In this document: positions 1 to 7,000 of the stretch, piece after piece | Layout of the letters: each line of letters starts with the position of its first letter | Position numbering within the stretch: the first letter of the stretch is position 1 | Assembly: GCA_041674345.1 (NCBI GenBank) | Contig: JBAYVY010000047.1 | Location: forward strand, 1-14,271 | Direction of reading: 5' to 3' | Origin: JBAYVY01 sp041674345 | GTDB lineage: Bacteria > Planctomycetota > Phycisphaerae > Phycisphaerales > Zrk34 | DNA: 14,271 bases | The notes under the pieces: generated by a model | Database searches by the model: none | Told to the model about the DNA's origin: nothing | What the model saw: the letters and a program-made list of their open reading frames with translations, nothing else | Position numbers and translations under genes: made by a program

Positions 1-3
1 CCC

Positions 4-31
4 CCGGCCCGGCCCCGGCCCGGTTCTTTTT
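4..31 (+). terminator. Possible rho-independent terminator of a gene lying left of the window
   Basis: Bases 4-7 pair with 20-23 and 9-11 with 16-18, leaving one C-C mismatch and a four-base loop. The stem is all G/C and is followed at once by TTCTTTTT (24-31). This is the classic hairpin plus T-tract layout for rightward transcription. The gene it would end is not in the window, and the region is so C/G-rich that some pairing is expected by chance. Confidence 0.35.
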
Positions 32-108
32 GTCCGCGACGATCATTCTATATTCGGCGAAAGGTGAATCCATCCATGAGAATGCGTTGCCCCGGGAAGC
101 ACACTCCG

Positions 109-837
109 TCACACACCGATGTCCCGCATCCTCCGGCTGTCTTCCGGCTCCCACTGACGCCCACGTTCGCCCATCAGCCATTGGGCGGCGTTTTGCGTCA
201 GTTCCCGGCTGCAAGTCAGGCCCAGTTTGATCTTGATGTGTTCACGGTGGGTTTCAATGGTTTTGATGCTCCGGCTGAACACACGCGCGATGTCACGCAT
301 GGAGCGCCCCCGGCCGATCATTTCAAAAACTTCCATCTCACGATCACTCAGATGCGCCAACGCGGATCGGCCGTTGTGCGGATGCAGGGCGGACTGAATG
401 ATGCCGGAGGCGACAGGGGCGCTGAGATAGGTTTTGCCGCTGAGTACCTGAGACAGTGCGGCGAGAACCTCCTCCGGCGGCCTGCTGGTCATGATGTAGC
501 CGTTGGCGCCGGCGCGGAGAACCCGTTCGGCGAAGACCGTTTCGTCGTAACCGGCCAGCACGAGTATCCCCATCGCCGGCCAGCGCCGGCGAATCTCCCG
601 GATCATGTCCAGACAGGAGTGTTCGGCGAAACACAGGCCCATGACCAGCGCATCTGGCGTGTGGCGTTGAAGCTCGGTCATGGCGTCATGGATCGAGCAG
701 GCCGCGCCGCAGACGCACAGGTCGTCCCGCCCTTCGATCAGCGCGGTCAATCCCGCGTGGATGACCGGCTGGTTGTCCAGCACGAATACGCGCGCTGTGT
801 CTTTGTCCGGGACGGTCGCCGTGCGGGATGTGTTCAT
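109..837 (-). CDS. LuxR/NarL-family response regulator with degenerate (pseudo) receiver domain
   Basis: A 242-aa DNA-binding regulator. Residues about 15-132 form a CheY-like receiver and about 158-222 a LuxR/NarL helix-turn-helix (LSDREMEVFEMIGRG, then RSIKTIETHREHIKIKLGL). The receiver keeps family landmarks such as AGANGY (109-114) but has lost the phosphorylation chemistry. The phosphoacceptor Asp of the usual PDVVLMD strand is Gly67 (PDALVMG), the acidic pair is Asp21-Asn22, the switch Ser/Thr is Ala95, and the conserved Lys is Thr117. It therefore probably works without phosphorylation. I chose the ATG at 837 over an upstream ATG at 879 because GGAGA (844-848 on this strand) sits seven bases before it and the domain starts soon after. 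No histidine kinase is visible nearby. It is divergent to the pilus-like operon, which suggests it regulates that operon; this is inferred. Confidence is high for the family and moderate for the role. Confidence 0.92.
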   Translation of the reverse strand: MNTSRTATVPDKDTARVFVLDNQPVIHAGLTALIEGRDDLCVCGAACSIHDAMTELQRHTPDALVMGLCFAEHSCLDMIREIRRRWPAMGILVLAGYDETVFAERVLRAGANGYIMTSRPPEEVLAALSQVLSGKTYLSAPVASGIIQSALHPHNGRSALAHLSDREMEVFEMIGRGRSMRDIARVFSRSIKTIETHREHIKIKLGLTCSRELTQNAAQWLMGERGRQWEPEDSRRMRDIGV

Positions 838-929
838 GGTGAATCTCCATGCGGCCCATGAACAGGGAGAGGGAAACACACCTGCCTGACGAAAACAACG
901 GCAACGATCCCCCTCGATATGAGCCGGCC

Positions 930-956
930 ATTATACCCCGTCAGGTCTCCCGCCAA
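930..956 (-). promoter_or_regulatory. Sigma-70-type promoter of the response regulator gene
   Basis: On the minus strand TATAAT (930-935) is a perfect -10 box. TTGGCG (951-956) is a fair -35 with 15 bp between; shifting it by one or two bases gives 16-17 bp with a poorer hexamer. Transcription would start near 923, giving a leader of about 85 nt. The TCCCCTAGGGGA palindrome lies roughly 70-80 bp upstream of that start, a position suited to autoregulation. Confidence 0.5.
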
Positions 957-993
957 CGCATATTTCCTGAAAATGCGATTTTTTTTGCATGAC

Positions 994-1015
994 TCCCCTA
1001 GGGGATCGCTTAGGG
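994..1015. promoter_or_regulatory. Candidate operator: palindrome TCCCCTAGGGGA plus extra TAGGG half-site
   Basis: Bases 994-1005 read TCCCCTAGGGGA, a perfect 12-bp palindrome. A further TAGGG at 1011-1015 repeats the half-site (999-1003) with 12-bp periodicity, about one helical turn. NarL/FixJ-class regulators bind short inverted half-sites, so the adjacent LuxR-type regulator is the natural candidate ligand. The site lies between two divergent genes and could serve both. Binding is inferred, not shown. Confidence 0.5.
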
Positions 1016-1280
1016 TGATTCGTGCGCGTCTGATGGATCATCGGTCCAAATCGTATGCGAGAATCAGCCCGGTCCCTGATGGGCGGCGGGAGATGGATCG
1101 GCTACAAAGGATCATCGACATCTCAGGAACGCGGCTCGTCTTCAGGGGAACATCGCCTTTCACGGAAGTTCCAGGGTTTGAACTCGGACACGGAAGTCCT
1201 CCGATCGATGTCGCGGTCGTCGTTGCCCCTGCGGATCAACCGGGAAAGGAGGTCGGCGACGGAACAATTCACGGTGGTCG

Positions 1281-1307
1281 TTCGGTGATCCTGTCGATTG
1301 GCACGAA
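1281..1307 (+). repeat. Left arm of a 27-bp inverted repeat bracketing the subunit gene
   Basis: This arm matches the reverse complement of 1980-2006 at 24 of 27 positions, with the last 14 bases (TCGATTGGCACGAA) and the first eight (TTCGGTGA) perfect. It ends 36 bp before the subunit start codon. Confidence 0.75.
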
Positions 1308-1343
1308 TCCGACTCTTATTCACAATGAAAAGGAGAATCTCAG

Positions 1344-1925
1344 ATGAAGTATTTCGCAATGGTACTGGCGCTGATCGCCGGAGCGGCCTATCTGTCCGCT
1401 CCCGCAATGGCTGATGAAACCAACAGCGCCGCGGCACATGTGATCGTCAACGTCGTTCCGAACGTCGCGGTCACCGCCAACACGCCGCAAGTCGTTGTCA
1501 ACTCCATTCAGTCCTCCGAGTTCAACGTCGCCGTGCAGTTCCAGGTCCAGGCCAACACGCAAGTGCTGGACCTGAGCGTGCAGGCGTCCAACCTCTTCAA
1601 GCATGACGACATCGCTTCTCCCTATGTGATTCCGCTCAAGAGCGGCACGGAGACGGTGTCCGCCACGATCACGTCCGGCAGCCCGCTGGGCGGCGCGAAC
1701 AACCTGCTGAGCTTCACCGGATCGGCGGCTTCGCCGATCTCCGTGATCGGTCATTCCTATCCGGCCATGACCACCGCGACCAAGCGGTACGGCAGCGGCC
1801 AGGGCGAGTTCTGGAACCAGGCGGTCGATGTGACCGTCGCCTATGACCAGTCCAGCCAGACCCTGCCGACCGGCGAATACAGCGGCGCCATTCAGCTCAC
1901 CGCCCTGGTTGTCCCGACACCATAA
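1344..1925 (+). CDS. Secreted pilin-like structural subunit of a chaperone-usher-type system
   Basis: A 193-aa exported protein. Residues 1-23 are a signal peptide with a hydrophobic core and an APAMA|DE cleavage site. The mature part is about 170 residues, has no Cys, and is dominated by alternating hydrophobic beta-strand patterns. The first mature strand (about 32-43, HVIVNVVPNVAV) looks like a donor-strand extension. The C-terminus (LPTGEYSGAIQLTALVV, 174-190) fits the terminal strand of spore-coat-U/pilin-type subunits. GGAG at 1332-1335 lies eight bases before the ATG. It is the first gene of a four-gene rightward run with chaperone-like and usher-like products, followed by a stem-loop, as expected for an abundant subunit. 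I do not recognise a named family, so the pilin role rests on context, size and its resemblance to the C-terminal half of the next gene product. It could instead be another secreted beta-sandwich protein. Confidence 0.72.
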   Translation: MKYFAMVLALIAGAAYLSAPAMADETNSAAAHVIVNVVPNVAVTANTPQVVVNSIQSSEFNVAVQFQVQANTQVLDLSVQASNLFKHDDIASPYVIPLKSGTETVSATITSGSPLGGANNLLSFTGSAASPISVIGHSYPAMTTATKRYGSGQGEFWNQAVDVTVAYDQSSQTLPTGEYSGAIQLTALVVPTP

Positions 1926-1937
1926 CCCCGATGAGAG

Positions 1938-1957
1938 CCGACCTCGTGTGAGGCCGG
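1938..1957 (+). other. Intercistronic stem-loop after the subunit gene
   Basis: CCGACCTC (1938-1945) and GAGGCCGG (1950-1957) pair around the loop GTGT with a single A-C mismatch, 13 bases after the subunit stop codon. No T-tract follows, so it is more likely to stabilise the 3' end of the subunit message or cause partial termination than to end the operon. Confidence 0.4.
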
Positions 1958-1979
1958 TGTCTCCGCAAGACCCGAACGG

Positions 1980-2006
1980 TTCGTGCCAATCGACATCTTC
2001 ACCGAA
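1980..2006 (-). repeat. Right arm of the 27-bp inverted repeat
   Basis: Reverse complement of 1281-1307 with three mismatches (24/27). It lies in the 107-bp gap between the first and second operon genes, ending 26 bp before the second gene's start. Pairing of the two arms in RNA would loop out the whole subunit coding region. Confidence 0.75.
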
Positions 2007-2032
2007 TCATCGCGTGGATCGGGGTGTGTGAC

Positions 2033-2926
2033 ATGATGTGCGGACGGCGAATCAGGCCGTGGATCCCAGCGACAGCGGCAGCGATCACCTCGCTGCTGCT
2101 GTCTTTTCCATGTTCGGCGCAGAACGTCGCCATCGTGACGCAAAACACGGATGTCCCGCTGTCGGGGAACCGGACCGAACTGCATATGACCCTCGACAAT
2201 CATTCCTCTCAATCGGTGCAACTGCGACTGCGCCCGCCCCACGCGGCGAGAATGGATGAGATCGAGCGGACCTACGTGCCGATGCGGAATTTGCCCCAAC
2301 TGGAAGTGCGGATGGATGAACTGACCGCCACCGTGGAAGCCGGCGAAAAAAAAGACTTGACCGTGCAATTGAGTCAGCGAACACCGATGCTGGCCGGGCG
2401 ATACAAATTGATGTTCGTCGCGGAGGATGCACACAGCCGGGAACAGATCGCCACCGGGGCGGCTTACTTTTCCGTCGCGCCCCAGGTGACGCTCGGCGCG
2501 GCCCAGATGGTCAATATCGACCCGACCGGCGACCCGTCGGGCATCACCGCGATGGTGCGATTCAGCGTCGCGGCCAACGTGCGCTGCGTCCGCGTGGCGG
2601 TGGTCAGCGGCGATTTGCTGCTGGAACACCGCGACCGGTCGCCGATCCGTTTGCGGCTGGAGCAATCGGGCGGCGCGGAACTGATTTGTCGCGGCCGGTT
2701 GAAGCCCGACTCCGCCATGTTGCGATTTTCAGCCGATACCGGCACGCTGACGGTCGCCGGATCGCAAACGCAGTGGATCGAACTGACCAGCGCGATGACG
2801 GATCAGGGCATGGATGATGATTTGTTCGTGCGGCTGCGGTGGAAGCACGACGCGCGTGCGCCGCTGCCCGCGGGGCGGTATGGGGGACAGGTGCAGTTGC
2901 TGGTCATACCGGTATTGGAGCGGTGA
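2033..2926 (+). CDS. Exported two-domain protein: chaperone-like Ig domain plus pilin-subunit-like domain
   Basis: A 297-aa protein from the ATG at 2033; an in-frame GTG at 2024 would add three residues, and the GGGGT at 2021-2025 favours 2033. Residues 1-29 are a signal peptide (RRIRP, hydrophobic core, CSA|QN). Residues about 32-150 are a beta-sandwich resembling the first domain of PapD-like chaperones (strand with DNHSSQSVQLRL, EAGEKKDLTVQL, LAGRYKLMFVAED). Residues about 152-297 resemble the upstream subunit. Residues 177-204 align without gaps to its 66-93 with eight identities, including F.V.AN and a closing SP, and LPAGRYGGQVQL (278-289) matches LPTGEYSGAIQL (7 of 12). It may be a tip or capping subunit, a dedicated chaperone, or an adaptor. 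I know no named family with this arrangement. It sits 26 bp upstream of the chaperone gene. Confidence 0.7.
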   Translation: MMCGRRIRPWIPATAAAITSLLLSFPCSAQNVAIVTQNTDVPLSGNRTELHMTLDNHSSQSVQLRLRPPHAARMDEIERTYVPMRNLPQLEVRMDELTATVEAGEKKDLTVQLSQRTPMLAGRYKLMFVAEDAHSREQIATGAAYFSVAPQVTLGAAQMVNIDPTGDPSGITAMVRFSVAANVRCVRVAVVSGDLLLEHRDRSPIRLRLEQSGGAELICRGRLKPDSAMLRFSADTGTLTVAGSQTQWIELTSAMTDQGMDDDLFVRLRWKHDARAPLPAGRYGGQVQLLVIPVLER

Positions 2927-2952
2927 TCGCGTTGAATGATCGGAGGTGCGGC

Positions 2953-3807
2953 ATGAAACTTCAAAGACACCGAATCGGCGCGGCGGCGGCGATGTTGTGC
3001 GCGGGGCTGATCTGGACGACCGCGGCATGGTCGCAGGTGGCGATCCAACCGGCGTTCGTCGAAGTGGACTTGGAGAGCGGCAGGCCCACGGGGCAGTTCG
3101 TCATCACCAACGTCACCGACGAGGAACAGCAATATCGCATCAACGCGCGCCACTTCGCATATGACGCGCACGGCGTGTTGCAATACCCCGGCGACGATTC
3201 GCCCCGGTCGCTGGCGCCCTGGATTCGGTTCAACCCGACGGAGTTCACGATCCCGCCGAACAGCAGCCGGGCGGTGCGCTTCGTGATTATCCCCAGGGGC
3301 AAACCGCAAGCGGGCGAATACTGGGCGGCGATGAGTCTGGAAGGTTTGAAAGCGAGGCGGACGCGGATGGACATCGGTCAGGACAGGTCGATCAACCTGA
3401 TGGTTTCGACGACGCTGCTGGTGCCGGTGTTCGGGCGCGTGGGGCGGATCACGTATCAGGGCGAGTTGGGGCCGCTGGGCATCGCGCCGTCACCGGAAGG
3501 AACGAAGCTGACGGCGATGGTTCGCAACACGGGAACGGGCCGGCTGGTGGCGATGGGCCATTACCGCCTGCTGGACGCAGGAGGCGGGGAAATCGCCGCG
3601 GGCAAGATCGGCCACTCCTACGTGATGGCCGGCGCGGAACGCATCTTTGACGCCGATGCGCCGGCGGATTTGCCCGCCGGCCGGTACACGCTGGAAGTGT
3701 CGTACAAAACGGATCGACTGGCGACGGCGCTGACCGGCCGGGCGGTGATCGACTGGACGCCCCCGGTGCCGGTGCCGGGTCCGCCCAAAACTTTGGGGAG
3801 CCGTTAG
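2953..3807 (+). CDS. PapD-like periplasmic pilus-assembly chaperone
   Basis: A 284-aa exported protein. A strong GGAGG (2942-2946) lies six bases before the ATG at 2953, which decides the start. The longer upstream frame would overlap the preceding gene and remove the signal peptide from the N-terminus. Signal peptide about 1-27. Domain 1 (about 28-163) has the family pattern: GQFVITNVTDEEQQYRINAR, then PWIRFNPTEFTIPPNSSRAVRF (89-110), GEYWAAM (121-127) and the G-strand STTLLVPVFGRV (152-163). Domain 2 (about 165-270) is a second beta-sandwich. The Arg and Lys that anchor the subunit carboxylate in classical PapD are not evident; the PVF motif fits archaic/alternative classes better. Its role would be to bind the pilin-like subunit in the periplasm and deliver it to the usher encoded downstream. 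Confidence is good for the chaperone fold and moderate for the partners. Confidence 0.78.
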   Translation: MKLQRHRIGAAAAMLCAGLIWTTAAWSQVAIQPAFVEVDLESGRPTGQFVITNVTDEEQQYRINARHFAYDAHGVLQYPGDDSPRSLAPWIRFNPTEFTIPPNSSRAVRFVIIPRGKPQAGEYWAAMSLEGLKARRTRMDIGQDRSINLMVSTTLLVPVFGRVGRITYQGELGPLGIAPSPEGTKLTAMVRNTGTGRLVAMGHYRLLDAGGGEIAAGKIGHSYVMAGAERIFDADAPADLPAGRYTLEVSYKTDRLATALTGRAVIDWTPPVPVPGPPKTLGSR

Positions 3808-3816
3808 CGAACGGCT
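3799..3816 (+). other. Short hairpin spanning the chaperone stop codon
   Basis: AGCCGTT (3799-3805) and AACGGCT (3810-3816) form a perfect 7-bp stem with a four-base loop that includes part of the TAG stop codon. No T-tract follows. It may mark mRNA processing or attenuation between chaperone and usher genes, or be chance. Confidence 0.25.
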
Positions 3817-3840
3817 TGACTGGAACTTGCGATGGGGGGC

Positions 3841-3989
3841 GAATGACGAAACTCGAATGACGAATCAAATCCGAAGTCCGAAACTCGAAACGGGATCCCG
3901 GCCAAGCCGAGGACGGCATGGCCGGGCTTGGGTTGCCTGTTTCGGATTTCGAGTTTCGAGTTTCATTCGTCATTCGAGTTTCGTCATTC
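3841..3989. repeat. Nested dyad repeat element of GAATGACGAA words
   Basis: The arms 3841-3865 and 3965-3989 are perfect 25-bp inverted repeats built from the word GAATGACGAA joined by ACTC. Weaker pairing continues inward through repeated CGAAACTCGAA-type words. The centre holds a second stem, CCAAGCC (3902-3908) with GGCTTGG (3925-3931). The element fills most of the 261-bp gap between chaperone and usher genes. A closely similar element lies at 12121-12266. It encodes no credible protein; it may be a dispersed repeat or an RNA-hairpin element. Confidence 0.85.
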
Positions 3990-4068
3990 GTCATTTCCCA
4001 TCCCCCGGAAATTGGGGCCGCCCCGCCACCCGTCGGGATGAAGGGCTCGAACCCCGCGCCGAGCCACC

Positions 4069-7000
4069 ATGAACAGATGCGATCCAATATGCAATGACGG
4101 ACCCGTCGGACGATGGGCGCTGGCGGGGCTGTTGCTGGCGACCGTGTTTTGCGCCGGCGCTGAGCAGGCGGAGCGGCCTCGAACGGAAGTGGTGCAGTTG
4201 TCGCTGATCGGGACCAAGCCCTGGCAGCGGACGGTGGTGGATGATCTGGATGTGTTGAAAGTCGAGGGGCAGCGGTGGCTGCCGCTCCAGCGGTTGGCGA
4301 AACTGCTGGCGGCGAAGGTGGAGGAGAAGACGGAACAGACGATGTATCAGTTTGACGGCGGGCCGGGCGCGACGCTGGACAAACGCAACGGTTTGCTGGA
4401 ATCCCCGGGGTTGGAGCAGCCGATCCGGGTGATTTTCGCGCGATCGGAAATCACGGGGGGCAATGAGGTGTACGTGCCGGAGGGGGCGATGTCGCACCTG
4501 CTGGATTTGCCGCTGCAATGGGACGAGGCGGGCTATGCGTACCGGGTGGAGACGACGCGGGCGCTGGGCCTTTGGAAAACGCCGGAGCGGGCGTCGATGT
4601 TTCGCATCGGGGCGAATCTGATACCGACGAACCTGCCGAGCGTTTTGCCGACGGCCCATCCGCGGTCGTTTTCACTGGACTACGTGGACGTGCGGATGCA
4701 GTTGGGCGCGGACGTGGCGCGACCGGGGAACGCGCCGGAACACGTGGCGCTGTCGTCGCTCCAGCAGACGTTCTGGGGACAATTGCTCGGCGGGGGTTAC
4801 AAGGTGCAGTTGTCCCAGCCGGGCGTGAGTTGGGATCGCATTCAGGGCCTGCGGGTCGATGAGCAGATCACCGACCCGGTGCGCGTCGAATACTTCGACT
4901 GGATTTACCAGTGGGATCGAGGCGAGATCGGCCTGGGCGACGCGAACACCGGCCTGAACGACCTGGTGTTTCCATTTGTGCAATACACGGGGCTGCGCGT
5001 CAGCGGCGTGGCGGGCGAAGGATGGAATGAGGAGACATTGCCCGACTCGTTCAATCGGTTGGAGGGGGCGATCATCCGCCCGGTGCCGTTCGCCGGGGTC
5101 GCGCCGGTCGGTTCGACGGTCGATCTGTTCATCAACGGCCAGCGCGTCAACAGCACGGAGGTGCTGACGATCGACCCCACCGCCCCGCCGGGCTTCGGCA
5201 CGTGGAAGTTCGAGGACATCCGCCTGCCGCCGGGCGCGCTCAACGAAGTGCGAGTCCGCGTCACCGAACCCAGCGGCGTCGTCACGCAGATCGACCGCCA
5301 GGTGCTCGGCACCAACGCGCTGTTGCCCAGGGGCGGCATCGTCTATCTCGGCAGCATCGGCACCGCGCGCGACGTCCAGCGCATGCGCACCGGCGGATTC
5401 ATCGGCGGCGGACGCGTCATGTACGGTCTGACCGACCGGCTGACCATCGGAACCGTGCTGGCGTATCAGGATCGGCTTCACTGGTTCGCCGATCACGCCA
5501 CCGAACTGCCCCTGCGAAGCGCGCACGCCGGTTTCGAGGCGTACTGGATGCCCCTCGATCCGCTGCTCATCGTCGCGGAACTGGCGACCAGCAGCGGCGA
5601 CCTGCCCGACGGCCGATCACAGGACGACCTGGCGGCGGTGATCCGCACAAGCTGGTATCCGTCGCGCGCCCTGTCGATGGCGACCGGACTGTTTTACTAC
5701 GGCCCGCACTATTTCAACGGACAAACGCTCAGCCCGACCGATCGCATGGGCTTCTGGATATCGGGCCGGTGGAACGCCGCCGATTGGATGTCCACCGAAG
5801 CGGCGGTCGGATGGGCACAGGACAATCTCGCCGGGGAACAGGCGCAAACGCTGGGCGTGGGTTTTCAATCGCTGACGGTTCGCATGTACCCTTTGCCGCA
5901 GTGCCGGTGGAGCTACGAACTGGACCGGCTGGAAGCGGACAACGGCGAAGGAACGCCGCTGCTGCATACGTTCGAGTTTCAAAGCGAACCCTTGCCGCGA
6001 TGGTCGATCACGGGCTTGTGGGCCATCGGAAGCGATGTGGTGCTTCAGCAGAGCAGCGACTTTTTCGCGGGGCTGAACCTGCCGGGCATCGGACTGGGCC
6101 AGACCGAACAGCAATGGTTTCGCGCCCGATACCTGCTCGGTCCGGGTCACAGCGTCGCGGCGGGATATTTTCGCTCGCAACAGTATGAGCGTGTTTCGAT
6201 GTTGCATGATTTTCGCACGTTCGACAAACCCTGGCTCCTGTTCCATACCGAGATCGGACGCAACCTGATGACCGACTCGATCTATTTTGAAAACCGCTCC
6301 GACTGGCTCTTCGATCGTCAGGGCGACTGGCGGTGCGGCGTGCGCGCCAAATATGAGGAACACGAGTGGGCTGTCGGTGTGTACCTGGCCATCACCGATC
6401 AACTGGTCCTGCACGAAGGCGGCGTGTTGCGCACGGCGGACATCCCCAGCGAATACGGCGTCTATCGCGGGCTAATCAACCCCGACAACAGCGGCGCCAT
6501 CGCCGGCCGGGTCTTCATCGACATCAACGCCGACGGCAAGCCCGACGCCGACGAACCGGGGTTGGCCGGTGTCCGCGTCATGGTCGAAAACCTGGACACC
6601 GCGGTCACCAACAAGGCCGGTTATTACGTCGTCCCCCGATTGTCGCACCGGGGCGAATTACATGTATGGGTCGATCTGAGCAGCGTGCCGGCGATCTACA
6701 CGCCCACGCACGCCATGCAAAGCGCCGAACTGCGATCGCGCGCCGTCACGACGGTGAACCTCGGCGTCACGCCCAGCCATGCGATCCTCGGCAAAATCGT
6801 CATGGTTCACGCGGAGGACCAGCAGGCCGGCGTCGGCGGCGTCCGCGTGATCCTCCGCCGAAACACCGATGGCTCCATCGTGACGCAATCCATCACCGCC
6901 GCCGATGGAAGTTATTACCTCGGCGATCTGCGCCCCGGTGTGTATCACATCGAACTGGATCCCGAAACATTGCCCGCCGGCCACGACATGCCGCGCCTGC

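Larger units (their letters stand above)
838..1343. other. Divergent regulatory spacer between the regulator and the pilus-like operon
   Basis: This 506-bp spacer holds no convincing gene. From left to right it contains the regulator's Shine-Dalgarno (844-848), a leftward promoter with a perfect TATAAT (930-956), a run of eight T (979-986), and the palindrome TCCCCTAGGGGA with a second TAGGG (994-1015). About 300 bp of unassigned sequence follows, then one arm of a 27-bp inverted repeat (1281-1307) and the subunit gene's GGAG (1332-1335). An open frame at 919-1347 has no ribosome site and no family signature. If transcription starts just after the palindrome, the subunit mRNA has a leader of roughly 300 nt. 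I saw no riboswitch signature in it. Confidence 0.6.

Noticed and set aside
919..1347. Open frame in the divergent spacer
   Set aside because: No Shine-Dalgarno, no recognisable domain, and it runs across the palindrome and into the start of the subunit gene.
1338..1754. Antisense open frame over the subunit gene (1320-1754)
   Set aside because: The sense frame has a signal peptide and a ribosome site; the antisense product is Arg/Gly/Asp-rich with no features.
4043..4068. tRNA-like 3' end (GGGCTCGAACCCC ... CCACCA) before the usher gene
   Set aside because: The T-loop-like GCTCGAACC lacks the TTC of a true T-loop, and no acceptor, D or anticodon arm can be folded from the upstream sequence.
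3827..4072. Open frames reading through the GAATGACGAA dyad (products such as FVIRHSSFVIRH)
   Set aside because: The repetitive peptide simply reflects the DNA word repeat. Similar peptides arise from the 12121-12266 element, so these are not genes.
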